Shown one piece after another: positions 9,070 to 18,395 of a stretch of 64,000 nt of DNA. The stretch covers positions 620,001 to 684,000 of the forward strand of contig NZ_JACETV010000001.1 of the NCBI RefSeq assembly GCF_013912375.1, in the 5' to 3' direction. The notes beneath the pieces were generated by a model that was not told the origin of the DNA, made no database searches, and saw only the letters and a list, made by a program, of their open reading frames with translations. Made by a program: the position numbers and the translations under genes. The DNA is from Emticicia sp. BO119. GTDB taxonomy: Bacteria; Bacteroidota; Bacteroidia; Cytophagales; Spirosomataceae. The first letter of the stretch is position 1. Every line of letters begins with the position of its first letter.

Positions 9070-11796
9070 ATGAATATTCAATCATCGTTAGTAATACCTG
9101 ATGATTCACATTTATCTGTTCAATTAGACTTCCAACAGGCAATCTACAACTTTTTCATGCAGGCTTCTGGTATTTTCTGTGTTTTGAGAGGCCCAAACTA
9201 TATTTTTGAACTGGCAAATCCGGCTTATCTACATTTTGTAGAACAGAGAGAACTAATCGGTAAACCCATCGGAGAAGTACTTCCTGAATTAAGAGAGCAG
9301 GGCTTTTTTAATATCTTAGACAAGGTCTATGCTTCTAAAGCAACTTATGCAGATAATGAGATGTATTTTAGTATAAATACAAAAGATGGAAAACAAAAAG
9401 AAGCTTATGCTAATTTCACTATTCAGCCTGTATTGAATCCTAAAAATGAAACCATCGGCATTATTATATCAGGGTATGATATAACTGAACAGATTGCTGT
9501 CCGTAAAAAAGTAGAAGAATTAGAAGAACGTATGCGTTTGGCGGTAGACGCCAGTGAGATAGGCATTTATGATTATAATCTTATAACGAATGAAGTGTTA
9601 TCGTCTGAGATGATGAATAAATTGTTTGGCTTAGAGAGCTCTGTTTCGATAGAGCAGTATGTTGATATGATGAAATTGAATGACAAAGAAAAACGTAAAA
9701 AGGCTTTTCAGGATTCATTAAAGTCAGGTTTCCTGAATTATCAGTTTATTTTAATTTTGCCTGATGGAGAAAAGAAGTGGATTGAAACAATTGCTAAAGT
9801 ATTTTATAATGAGGATAATACACCTATAAGATTGCTGGGAACGGTAAAGGATATAACCGAGAGTAAAACCGCAGAGGAAAAAATGGCAATGCTTGCCGCT
9901 ATTGTGGAGTCTTCGGAGGATTTGATTTTAAGTAAAGAGTTAAGTGGAATTGTAACAAGCTGGAATGATGCTGGAGAAAGAATTATGGGCTATAAGGCCC
10001 ATGAAATGATAGGTCAGCATGTGTCAAAACTGATTCCTGATGATAGATTACAAGAGGAAGAGGAAATTATTAATCGTTTACGAAAAGGAGAGCGCATTGA
10101 ACATTTTGAAACCAGACGAGTAAGAAAAGATGGTAAAACAATTGATATTTCGCTTACAATATCACCAGTAAAAAATAAGCAGGGAGAGATAATAGGTGCT
10201 TCAAAGATTGCACGTGATATTACTCTACAGCGGCATAATGAACGTTTGATTGCTGAAAGTGAAGAAAGATTGAAAATACTAATTGGTGCCAGCGAATTGG
10301 GTACTTGGGATCTTAATCTAATGACGAGAGAAGTAGAGTATTCGCCAAGATACCTTGAAATATTCGGATATACCAAAGATGCTATGCTGACGCATGATGA
10401 ATTAATAGCTCATTTACATCCGGATGACCTGCCAATCAGGAAACAGGCTTTTGAAGAAGCTTATCGCACAGGTACACTCCATTATACTTCCAGATTGATA
10501 TGGAATGATAAAAGTATTCATTGGATGGAGGGGAAAGGAAAAGTTTTGTATGACGGACAGAACCGACCATATAAAATGATGGGGACAATCAGAGACATTA
10601 CCAATGAAATGAACTATCAGAAGGAATTAGAAAAACGAGAACAGGTATTCAGACTTTTAGCTGACTCCTTGCCACAACATATCTGGACAGGTGACGCAGA
10701 AGGCAATATGAACTATTTTAATCAGTCAGTTTATGATTATTCAGGTCTGACAGCCATTCAGTTAGGGCAGGATGGATGGTTAGAACTATTACTGCCTGAA
10801 GAAAAAGAGAATAGCCGGAAGGCCTGGCTTGCCGCTGTAAAAGAAGGAGAACTGTTTAAAGCTGAACATCGATTCAGAAGATTTGACGGGCAATATCGCT
10901 GGCAGTTAAGCAGAGCCGTGCCACAGAAAGATGATGATGGAAATATTATTATGTGGGTTGGAACCAGTACAGATGTACACGATTGGAAGGTATTTACTCA
11001 TGAGTTAGAGGAGCAGGTAAAGCAAAGAACGCAACAATTGGAGGATTCGAATGAGGGGCTTAGCAAACTCAATAACGAACTGGCACAGTTTGCTTATGTG
11101 GCAAGCCATGACTTGCAAGAACCATTGCGGAAAATTCAGACTTTCTCGGCCCGAATTCAGGAGATAGAAAAAGATAATTTATCTGCCAAGGGCAAAGATT
11201 ATTTTGCCCGTTTGCAGAATGCTTCCAAACGTATGCAACAGCTGATATTGGATTTGCTGGCTTATTCTCGTGCCAACACTGCCGAAAGACATTTGGAGAA
11301 AGTAGATTTGAATGTACTTCTGGAAAGTATATTAGAACAATTAAGAGAATCGATTCTTCAGAAAAGTGCTTCAATAGAATCGGCAAAGTTACCGACATTA
11401 AATGTGGTCAGATACCAGTTTGAGCAGTTATTTACTAATCTTTTCACTAATGCTTTAAAATTTTCTAAAGCAGGCCAGAAACCTGTTATAAAAATAGACT
11501 TTGAAGTGCAATCGGGTAAAACTATTGATGAAGCGGGTATTGATAAAACCTCAGATTATTATCATATCAGTTTTCTTGATAACGGTATTGGCTTTGAATC
11601 TGAATACAATGAGGCGGTTTTTCAGGTATTTAAAAGATTACATGGTAAAGATGAGTATCCGGGTACAGGAATTGGTCTTGCTATAGTAAAAAAAATTGTA
11701 GAAAACCATTTTGGTATCATAACGGCTTCCGGTGAGCCTGGGCAAGGAGCAAAGTTTGATATGTATTTTCCGGTAGAGGATTTAGGAATTGAATGA
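9070..11796 (+). CDS. Multi-PAS sensor histidine kinase
   Basis: 908 residues, apparently soluble: no transmembrane segment is visible. Five PAS-type modules follow one another at roughly 20-135, 150-265, 270-390, 400-520 and 530-650, several ending in PAC motifs such as GTVKDITE and GTIRDITN. A coiled coil (about 650-675) leads to the H-box ASHDLQEPLRKI with His680, then an N-box (FTNLFTNALKFSK), G1 (DNGIGFE) and G2 (GTGIGLAIVKK). The SHDLQEP form is typical of phytochrome-like and cytosolic PAS kinases. It likely senses a cytoplasmic ligand or redox state and phosphorylates a separate receiver, perhaps the upstream one. There is no fused receiver. Confidence 0.92.
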   Translation: MNIQSSLVIPDDSHLSVQLDFQQAIYNFFMQASGIFCVLRGPNYIFELANPAYLHFVEQRELIGKPIGEVLPELREQGFFNILDKVYASKATYADNEMYFSINTKDGKQKEAYANFTIQPVLNPKNETIGIIISGYDITEQIAVRKKVEELEERMRLAVDASEIGIYDYNLITNEVLSSEMMNKLFGLESSVSIEQYVDMMKLNDKEKRKKAFQDSLKSGFLNYQFILILPDGEKKWIETIAKVFYNEDNTPIRLLGTVKDITESKTAEEKMAMLAAIVESSEDLILSKELSGIVTSWNDAGERIMGYKAHEMIGQHVSKLIPDDRLQEEEEIINRLRKGERIEHFETRRVRKDGKTIDISLTISPVKNKQGEIIGASKIARDITLQRHNERLIAESEERLKILIGASELGTWDLNLMTREVEYSPRYLEIFGYTKDAMLTHDELIAHLHPDDLPIRKQAFEEAYRTGTLHYTSRLIWNDKSIHWMEGKGKVLYDGQNRPYKMMGTIRDITNEMNYQKELEKREQVFRLLADSLPQHIWTGDAEGNMNYFNQSVYDYSGLTAIQLGQDGWLELLLPEEKENSRKAWLAAVKEGELFKAEHRFRRFDGQYRWQLSRAVPQKDDDGNIIMWVGTSTDVHDWKVFTHELEEQVKQRTQQLEDSNEGLSKLNNELAQFAYVASHDLQEPLRKIQTFSARIQEIEKDNLSAKGKDYFARLQNASKRMQQLILDLLAYSRANTAERHLEKVDLNVLLESILEQLRESILQKSASIESAKLPTLNVVRYQFEQLFTNLFTNALKFSKAGQKPVIKIDFEVQSGKTIDEAGIDKTSDYYHISFLDNGIGFESEYNEAVFQVFKRLHGKDEYPGTGIGLAIVKKIVENHFGIITASGEPGQGAKFDMYFPVEDLGIE

Positions 11797-11862
11797 GTGA
11801 CTTAGTATTTAATATACGTTTAAAATGTAACTGCTAAATCACTCAATCGATCAATAAATATT

Positions 11863-12342
11863 CTATGCATAATTCGGATGTCCTAATTCTGTCAGAATGA
11901 CATCTTTAGTCAGAAAACTGAACATTGCGAAGGTACAGATAAAAGCAATAACACTAATAACCACTGATAAGGCAAAGTAGCTTGACGAAAAATGTTTTAG
12001 GCGTTGTTTAAAAAAATGATTATAGACAATAAAGGATTCTAAAATCATCAAGCCTACAAAAAGCAGAGCTACTAAAGATATTGTAAAATAGTTTGCAGCG
12101 AGAGTAGATGCTTTAGAAACTACGCCGAATATTGTTATCCAAATTGGAAGCGCATAAAACGCCAACCAGATGATAATGGCAAAGGCTATCCAACTTGAAA
12201 TTTTCCCGGTCATACTATAATGAGGGTAGCGTGGCTGAATCTGCCAGAAGAGGTAATGAACCCCGCAAAGGTGTGCTAAAATGACGTGTGGAATGACAAG
12301 ATAAAACTCGGTTGGGAACAGGCTTGCTTGTAATAAAATCAT
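11863..12342 (-). CDS. Small integral membrane protein, unknown
   Basis: 159 residues with four predicted membrane segments (about 5-25, 45-65, 80-105 and 125-150). A conserved-looking HVILAHLCGVHYLFW stretch lies near the N-terminus. I do not recognise a family. Gene ends are convergent with the histidine kinase (66 bp apart). It stands alone on the minus strand, 370 bp from the next minus gene. Confidence 0.55.
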   Translation of the reverse strand: MILLQASLFPTEFYLVIPHVILAHLCGVHYLFWQIQPRYPHYSMTGKISSWIAFAIIIWLAFYALPIWITIFGVVSKASTLAANYFTISLVALLFVGLMILESFIVYNHFFKQRLKHFSSSYFALSVVISVIAFICTFAMFSFLTKDVILTELGHPNYA

Positions 12343-12661
12343 GGTAAAGAGGAGGTTATAATGATTTAATAAGGTGTTCAGGTGGGAAGAGATTTAGAAG
12401 ACCCTTTTAATAAAAAAATATTCGGAATGTCGTAATATCAAGTAAAAATGATTAATTAAAATATAAAAAAACTGCGGAATAAACACACTCTTAGACTGGT
12501 AATTACATACCAAAAGTGTCTTTTGGGAAGAATATCTCAGATTCATAGAATACAGCAAGAGATAATAAATAGCGTATGTTGTGAAAATCAATGCCAAATT
12601 AGTAAAAAAGAAGTAATATCCTAATAAATTCTGTTTTTTTATTGAGGGCCATTATAAAAGC
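12343..12661. other. Gap between membrane protein and terminator
   Basis: About 320 bp, very AT-rich. A hydrophobic frame without ATG runs on the minus strand (12394 to about 12650); it has no recognisable motif and could be a decayed membrane-protein fragment or chance. Nothing else seen. Confidence 0.3.
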
Positions 12662-12695
12662 AAAACACCCTTGAGGTATAGCTCAAAGGTGTTTT
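12662..12695 (-). terminator. Rho-independent terminator
   Basis: Hairpin with arms at 12662-12675 and 12682-12695 (core CTCAAAGGTGTT against AACACCCTTGAG, one wobble) and a 6-base loop. On the minus strand it is followed by TTTTGCTTTT. It lies 18 bp after the stop of the lipocalin-like gene and closes the two-gene unit 12713-16832. Confidence 0.82.
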
Positions 12696-12712
12696 AAATA
12701 GATTTTTTGATT

Positions 12713-13081
12713 TTATTTCATTCTCGTTCCTTCAACTTCTATCATATCCATTAATTTACCGATAAAGTGTTCTTCGTCTTTTTTGGAAATAACCATGGTT
12801 ACATCATAACCGCCTGCGGAGAAAGCTGTAAATAATTCTTCACCTTTCAACTCAACAGAAGTCATCGTAGTTTCTTCCTTAGTTTCAGGATTCGTAATTT
12901 TTCCTATTAATTTATCTTCCTTCAATTCAAAAGACATAGGCATCTTTATGTCTCCTTGTGGGGTGCCTTTAACTAACACTTCCCAGTTGCCTACGAAGAA
13001 ATTTTGATTAACCTGAGCTTTTGCCAAAGATAATGAGGCAAATAAAACAATTACAGTGAGAACGAACTTTGGATTTTTCAT
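12713..13081 (-). CDS. Secreted lipocalin-like small protein
   Basis: 122 residues with a signal peptide (MKNPKFVLTVIVLFASLSLA, cleavage near residue 22). The mature part, starting FFVGNWEVLVKG, is an all-beta pattern of alternating hydrophobic strands as in lipocalin-like proteins of Bacteroidota. The start at 13081 is chosen over an upstream in-frame ATG at 13126 because it gives a clean signal peptide and avoids overlap with the upstream gene. It lies 25 bp after the large ThuA/dehydrogenase gene and is probably co-transcribed with it. Role unknown, perhaps binding a product or ligand of that enzyme. Confidence 0.7.
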   Translation of the reverse strand: MKNPKFVLTVIVLFASLSLAKAQVNQNFFVGNWEVLVKGTPQGDIKMPMSFELKEDKLIGKITNPETKEETTMTSVELKGEELFTAFSAGGYDVTMVISKKDEEHFIGKLMDMIEVEGTRMK

Positions 13082-13106
13082 TGATTTTTGATTGTTAAAT
13101 ATAAAA

Positions 13107-16100
13107 TTATTGTTTTTTGCCTTCAAAGGTCATTCCCATTGCTTCAAGTCTGATTTTACTTACTTTGCCAGTCTCATCTCTTACAAAGCTTGCTTTTACT
13201 TTTTCACCATCAGTAAAACTATCCGGTGCATCAGCTGGTTGCATCACAGTTCCCTGGTCTCCAAATTTCAGATTTAGCTTACCTTCTGTTTGCTCCAGAT
13301 CTATGTAATCCATTGGTAAGCCCTCCATTTTGTATTTACCAATATAATCACCAATATTAGCTTTAGGTAATGCTCCGGTGTCTATATTGGTTTTAGGTTC
13401 ATCAGGTAAATTTAATTTAAACTCCAGACCCGTTACTATCATTAGAGTCCCATTTTCAGCCTTCGGATTTACAAATACCACAAATAAATCATGTAATCCT
13501 TCAACGTTTCCAACAGGAACTTTCAGAATGTTTGGTGCCATACTCATTTTTTCTGATGGCTCAAGGAAATCAGACTCTCCAATCAATTTACCCTTTGGGT
13601 TATCCAGTCTTAATTCTACCTTGCCCCCTAAAGCATTTACCTGTGGTTTTGGCGCCATAGCCTGTATTTGTAATTCAGTAATACCGTTCAGATCTACCTG
13701 ATTCAGTACCATATAAGCTCCTGATTTCGCAGGCATAGCAAGGTTTCGTCCGCTAAACGACATCTTGTTAACGTCTTCATATCTATCAAAATCATGAGCT
13801 CCAAGGGTAGCATTTCTTAAAGTAAATGTCTGTTCTGATTTCAGCGATGGCAGGCCATTTGCTCCCTGGTCTTCATAAGCTGCGCGGACTATATAAACAC
13901 CTTTGCCTTTATCATTTGAAGGTAACTTTGCCGTATATTTCCCTTTCAATGGTAGCGACTTGGCTTTTGGTTTTTCATTTGCAATATTCAGAATGTATTT
14001 CACCATTTCAGTTGCATCATTGGTAGAAACCTGCGGATGACCTGCCATAGCAGTTTCTCCCCAGACACCACTACCACCGCTGATTACTTTTTTCGCCAGA
14101 CGGTCAATAGCCTCTTTATCACCTTTATATTTCATGGCAACTTCTCGATAGGCCGGCCCGATAGATTTTTTCTCTACACTGTGGCAGGCTTTACAATCAC
14201 TGGCTTCAATCAATCTTTTACCCGAAGAAAAAGCCGCACTTGCGTCGGCTGAGCGATGGCCTTGCGCAATAGCTACTTTATCGAATCCCTCAGGCAGGTA
14301 ATCAATATTGACAGCTACATTTTCAGGATCAATCCCATTTTCTAATGTGCCGTCTTCTTTATCTTTCACCTTGATGTCGTATTCAAACGATTTATTTGCT
14401 ACATAAAACGATTTGTTACCTTTGGGCATATCAAAACTCAATACCGGAGGTTCATTACCTGCTACTATTTCAAGTGATTGCGCATTTGTACCACCTTTTC
14501 CGTCGTTTATTGTGAGGGTAGCTTTATAAATACCGGGTTTGGTTAAGGTTATGCTTGCATCAGGTGTGGCTATTACTTTATTAAATCCATTTTTAGAGCT
14601 GATTTGCCAGCTATACTTCAGTGCATCTCCATCTGCATCGGCAGAGCCTTTCGAACTTAATTTCAAAGTAAATGGTACTGCACCACCCATCTGGTTTGCC
14701 GCCACCGCAATTTGTGGTTTTCGGTTACCTCCATTATACTCAATCCGAATCAGACGGGCATCATCGTTGCCTGTAAACCAGCCCGATCCATACTCTAACA
14801 TATATAAGTCACCATTTTCAGCAAATTCCATATCCATTGGGTTGCTGAATTTATAACTTGGCATAAAACGTTCCATCGATACATAATTTCCTTCTTTATC
14901 CATTGTTACTGCCATAATCCAGCCACGCATCCACTCATAAATCAAGAGTTTACCATCGTAGTATTTTGGGAAAGCACTCGCCGCAGTTTTGAAATTATCT
15001 GCATAAAATACCGGCCCTGCCATAGCATTTCTACCACCACTGCCAACCAATGGAAACTCTTTGGAAGCAGCATAAGGATACCAGATGAAGGCTTTTTGTG
15101 CAGGAGGTAAAACTTTCAAACCTGTATTATTAGGCGAAGTATTGGTGGGGGCATTTACATCCCATTTCTCCAATGATTTATTATTGGCAAAATCAAATTT
15201 ATTGTAGGCTTTATTATCTCCTACAAAGTGTGGCCAGCCAAAGTTTCCGGCTTTACGTGCCTGTCCTACTTCATCATGTCCGGCAGGTCCTCTATCGTCT
15301 GCAGGTTTGCTTGCATCAGGGCCCACCTCGCCCCAATATACAAATCCAGTTTTGTTATCGACCGTAATTCTGAAAGGATTTCTATGACCCATTGTATAGA
15401 TTTCAGGACGTGTACTTGCTGTACCTTTGGGAAAAAGGTTTCCTTCAGGAATTGTATAACCACCCTCAGTTGTCGGTTTGATTCTGATGATTTTACCCCT
15501 TAAATCATTCGTATTAGCCGATGACTTCTGTGCATCCCACGACTCTCGGCCTGGCCTTTCATCACTTGGGCTATAGCCGCTTGACCCATGAGGATTAGTA
15601 TTATCACCAGTTGATAGGTATAGATTACCCATTTTGTCCCATGCAATAGACCCACCAGTATGGCAACATTCTTCACGTTGAGTTGGAATTTCCAACAATA
15701 CTTTTTTCGATGAAAGTACTAACTCATCACCTTTTAATTCATAACGGGTCAGAATATTTTTAGGCTCTTCGGGTATAGAGTAATACAGATATATCCAATG
15801 ATTCTTTGCAAAATCCGGGTCTTTATTTAAACCCATCAGACCATCTTCTCCCATTGATTCTTTACCTTCCTTATTCTTATATTTTGTACTTACAGGTATC
15901 GTTGCAATAGTTTTTAATTGTTTGGTTTTGATATTATAGAGCTTAACATCTCCTTTACGTTCAATAAATAAAATGCGACCATCGTTCAGCACACTCAATT
16001 CCATAGGTTCGTTCAGTTTTTCTTCCAAAATTACCTTGGCAAAGCGGTTTTCTTCGGGGCGTGCGTTGGCATAATTCAATGTTTTAGGGGTTGCTCCTCC

Positions 16101-16832
16101 CATTGCATAGTTAATACCAGCATACAAGTGGTTAAGAAATAAAGGCTCGCTGAAAGTTTCGTCAGTATGCCCCATAGCCGTATAAAAGGAGCGTCCTCCA
16201 TCAAACTCCTGAAACCAGCTCATAGGGTGGTAATCAGGGTTTTTACCCCCTTGGTATGTCTTTTCATCAATCGTTAATAAGACATTGATTTTTGGCGAAA
16301 TATTTTTGAAGCTATAAAACTCATCGCTTCTTTCAAAGGTATCCGGCATTCCCTGGGTAGCCCAATGATTTTTCTGTACAACAGTATATTTGCCTTTTTG
16401 TACATTGCTTGGCACCATTGGATGATCTAAAAAATAAGCTCCTGCTAGTCTTCCATACCACGGCCATTCGTACTCGGTATCAGTTGCTGCATGGATGCCG
16501 ATATAACCCCCACCAGCCTGAATGAATCGCTCAAAAACAGCTTGTTGCTGGTCGTTTAATATATCTCCTGTCGTGTTCAGAAAAAGTACTGCATTGTATT
16601 TCTTTATGTCGGTTTCGTTAAATGCTTCTGCATCTTCAGTAAAGGCTACAGAAAACCCTTTTTCAGTAGCCATTTTTGCAAGTGCTTTTTTCCCGGCCTC
16701 TATTGAAGCATGCCTGAATGCAGCAGTTTTGCTGAAAACCAAAAGATTAGGTTTTTTGATTTGTGCCTGCACCCATGAGTAGGCAAGAAGCAGAGTCAGA
16801 AGAATGGTACTCGTCTTTAAGTGTTTCATCAT
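13107..16832 (-). CDS. Secreted ThuA / sorbosone-dehydrogenase / cytochrome c fusion protein
   Basis: About 1,241 residues with a signal peptide (MKHLKTSTILLTLLLAYSW). Modules in order: a ThuA-like trehalose-utilization domain (about 25-240, with GYIGIHAATDTE); a PQQ-type glucose/sorbosone dehydrogenase propeller (about 260-680, with EECCHTGGSIAWD and MGHRNPFRI); a PKD domain (about 690-780); a cytochrome c domain with CKACH haem motif at 880-884 and likely Met ligand in GETAMAGHP; a carbohydrate-binding beta-sandwich (about 960-1150); and a short C-terminal beta domain. It probably oxidises sugars in the periplasm or at the cell surface and passes electrons to its own haem. The frame extends to 17051, but the ATG pair at 16829/16832 gives the signal peptide. 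Confidence 0.9.
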   Translation of the reverse strand: MMKHLKTSTILLTLLLAYSWVQAQIKKPNLLVFSKTAAFRHASIEAGKKALAKMATEKGFSVAFTEDAEAFNETDIKKYNAVLFLNTTGDILNDQQQAVFERFIQAGGGYIGIHAATDTEYEWPWYGRLAGAYFLDHPMVPSNVQKGKYTVVQKNHWATQGMPDTFERSDEFYSFKNISPKINVLLTIDEKTYQGGKNPDYHPMSWFQEFDGGRSFYTAMGHTDETFSEPLFLNHLYAGINYAMGGATPKTLNYANARPEENRFAKVILEEKLNEPMELSVLNDGRILFIERKGDVKLYNIKTKQLKTIATIPVSTKYKNKEGKESMGEDGLMGLNKDPDFAKNHWIYLYYSIPEEPKNILTRYELKGDELVLSSKKVLLEIPTQREECCHTGGSIAWDKMGNLYLSTGDNTNPHGSSGYSPSDERPGRESWDAQKSSANTNDLRGKIIRIKPTTEGGYTIPEGNLFPKGTASTRPEIYTMGHRNPFRITVDNKTGFVYWGEVGPDASKPADDRGPAGHDEVGQARKAGNFGWPHFVGDNKAYNKFDFANNKSLEKWDVNAPTNTSPNNTGLKVLPPAQKAFIWYPYAASKEFPLVGSGGRNAMAGPVFYADNFKTAASAFPKYYDGKLLIYEWMRGWIMAVTMDKEGNYVSMERFMPSYKFSNPMDMEFAENGDLYMLEYGSGWFTGNDDARLIRIEYNGGNRKPQIAVAANQMGGAVPFTLKLSSKGSADADGDALKYSWQISSKNGFNKVIATPDASITLTKPGIYKATLTINDGKGGTNAQSLEIVAGNEPPVLSFDMPKGNKSFYVANKSFEYDIKVKDKEDGTLENGIDPENVAVNIDYLPEGFDKVAIAQGHRSADASAAFSSGKRLIEASDCKACHSVEKKSIGPAYREVAMKYKGDKEAIDRLAKKVISGGSGVWGETAMAGHPQVSTNDATEMVKYILNIANEKPKAKSLPLKGKYTAKLPSNDKGKGVYIVRAAYEDQGANGLPSLKSEQTFTLRNATLGAHDFDRYEDVNKMSFSGRNLAMPAKSGAYMVLNQVDLNGITELQIQAMAPKPQVNALGGKVELRLDNPKGKLIGESDFLEPSEKMSMAPNILKVPVGNVEGLHDLFVVFVNPKAENGTLMIVTGLEFKLNLPDEPKTNIDTGALPKANIGDYIGKYKMEGLPMDYIDLEQTEGKLNLKFGDQGTVMQPADAPDSFTDGEKVKASFVRDETGKVSKIRLEAMGMTFEGKKQ

Positions 16833-16920
16833 GATGGAATAATTGATTTGTATTTGCAGAATATGATTAAGCATACTCTTTCTGATACAAATGTGGATAC
16901 TTAGAAAATATAAAACAAGA

Positions 16921-16966
16921 ATTATTGTCTTTTTTTTAGACAATAATGAAATTTTGTCTATTTTTG
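16921..16966. promoter_or_regulatory. Triple TTGTC/GACAA operator cluster with -7 box
   Basis: In the 227-bp gap between the divergent dehydrogenase and Nudix-regulator genes lies ATTATTGTC (16921-16929), 9 bases, GACAATAAT (16939-16947), a perfect inverted repeat. The right half reused as TAGACAA (16937-16943) pairs with TTGTCTA (16954-16960), a second perfect inverted repeat. A TATTTTTG box (16959-16966) matching TAnnTTTG on the plus strand overlaps the last half-site. The likely binder is the adjacent Nudix-type regulator, controlling itself and the divergent enzyme gene (inference). Confidence 0.6.
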
Positions 16967-17059
16967 TATCAATCAGAGAACAAATAGTACACATTATAGA
17001 AAAAGTAGCCAAAATGCAAATTTCTATATTATTTTTACAAGACACCAGCAACTCCCCAT

Positions 17060-17815
17060 ATGAATATACTTAACAAGGAAGACTATATAGAACAGGTATC
17101 AATTGATTGTGTCATTTTCGGATTTTATGAAAGACAGTTAAGAGTACTATTGCCTAAAATAAAGTTTCTGAAAAATATCTGGACACTACCCGGAGGCTTC
17201 ATTTTACAAAATGAAAGCCTGGGCCACGCGGCCTTGAGAATACTTGCCGAGCGAACAGGTATTAGAGATATTTATTTAGAGCAATTTCAGGTTTTTGGCA
17301 GCCTCGAACGCTCATCACCTGGATTGATGAGAGATGTTTTAAATTCTCACAAAGGGGTTTTTGATGAACTTGGACTGACTTCTGAAGATGTGAAGTGGTT
17401 ACAGCGGAGGTTTATATCAATAGGCTACTATGCTTTGGTAGATATTCACAAGGTAGTGCCAGAAATCTCTGAATTAGATGAATCGTGTGAATGGTATGAT
17501 ATTAAAGAATTACCACCTTTGGCTTTTGACCATGCCGAAATTGTAATGAAAGCCTTGGATAGCCTGAGATTGATGTTAAACCATAAATTGATTGGCTTTA
17601 ATCTGCTTCCTGAAACCTTTACTATGAAAGAAGTTCAGGATTTGTACGAGACGGTTTTAGATAAACCTTTCCGACGTAATAATTTCCAGAAAATGATTCT
17701 TGATTTAGATATATTAGAGCGCATGGAAAAGAAATTTACCGGAGCGGCAAATAAAGCACCATATCTGTACAGGTTTAAGAATAAAGCAATTGAAGCTGGA
17801 GTGTCAATTAATTGA
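17060..17815 (+). CDS. NrtR/Nudix-type transcriptional regulator
   Basis: 251 residues: an N-terminal Nudix fold (about 10-150) and a C-terminal winged helix (about 165-235, with FTMKEVQDLYETVL and FRRNNFQKMIL). The Nudix box keeps the G-x5-E opening (GGFILQNE) but the catalytic RE-x-x-EE part reads RILAER, so hydrolysis is probably lost and the domain serves as a ligand sensor, as known in NrtR-family sugar and NAD regulators. It is divergent from the secreted sugar dehydrogenase, its probable target. A terminator was not found. Confidence 0.85.
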   Translation: MNILNKEDYIEQVSIDCVIFGFYERQLRVLLPKIKFLKNIWTLPGGFILQNESLGHAALRILAERTGIRDIYLEQFQVFGSLERSSPGLMRDVLNSHKGVFDELGLTSEDVKWLQRRFISIGYYALVDIHKVVPEISELDESCEWYDIKELPPLAFDHAEIVMKALDSLRLMLNHKLIGFNLLPETFTMKEVQDLYETVLDKPFRRNNFQKMILDLDILERMEKKFTGAANKAPYLYRFKNKAIEAGVSIN

Positions 17816-17882
17816 GTAAACTGAAAATTATTTGTGTAAAGAAGTGTATCTTTAGGCACATAATCACAAAAAAAATACTGAA

Positions 17883-18119
17883 CTATACTGACACATCAAT
17901 CTTAATCCGATCTCTGTTTGGGCAAAAGTAGGATTTATACTTGAAACCTTGCTGAGTAATAAACTCAATGAAATCTTCGAACATGAGAGGGCAGTTTTTT
18001 TTTGCTAGTATAATGGTTTTGCCATCATCAGTGCTACTTGCAGTGATTTCTTCGTAATGTATGCCAAACCTTTGTAAAGCATCCTTGATAATCTCTCTGA
18101 TATTATTGATTTTCTGCAT
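17883..18119 (-). CDS. Small protein, paralogue of 39189-39437
   Basis: 78 residues from the ATG at 18119; an ATG at 18128 is also possible. I do not recognise a family. It aligns with the small protein at 39189-39437 across a helix (DALQRFGIHYEEITAS against YALRRYEIAYTEISTS) and a following strand-helix-strand, so both belong to one small alpha/beta family. Soluble, no signal peptide. It lies between the Nudix regulator and the second receiver gene, on the minus strand. Confidence 0.55.
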   Translation of the reverse strand: MQKINNIREIIKDALQRFGIHYEEITASSTDDGKTIILAKKNCPLMFEDFIEFITQQGFKYKSYFCPNRDRIKIDVSV

Positions 18120-18395
18120 TAGTATCATAATTGGGTAATTTACAGCTTAGATATACAAAATAAGGTTATTAAAATAAGGTGAAGAGATAATAGTATTTAT
18201 AATGCAGTATATGGGTATAACAGTTAAATGAGGTAGCATAGTATATCTTAAGCGCAAAATATCTCTGCCAGGGGCTGATAAACATTTTTACACATAAATA
18301 AACAAGGCAGGTACAGGTTTATTTTACAGATATCAACCCCATAAATCCGACATGAGTTTTCTACTCTATCTTTACCAAGATGGCTTGTTAAACTC

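Noticed and set aside
12394-12652. Hydrophobic minus-strand frame
   Set aside because: No ATG, very AT-rich and no motif; listed only as a gap note.
13082-13126. Upstream start of the lipocalin-like gene
   Set aside because: It overlaps the preceding gene end and spoils the signal peptide; ATG at 13081 is better.
14000-16700. Several long antisense frames in the sugar-dehydrogenase gene
   Set aside because: They have no family motifs and mirror the codon pattern of the sense gene.
16833-17051. N-terminal extension of the ThuA fusion
   Set aside because: It would place 73 residues before a clear signal peptide and cover the operator region, so the frame is probably open by chance.
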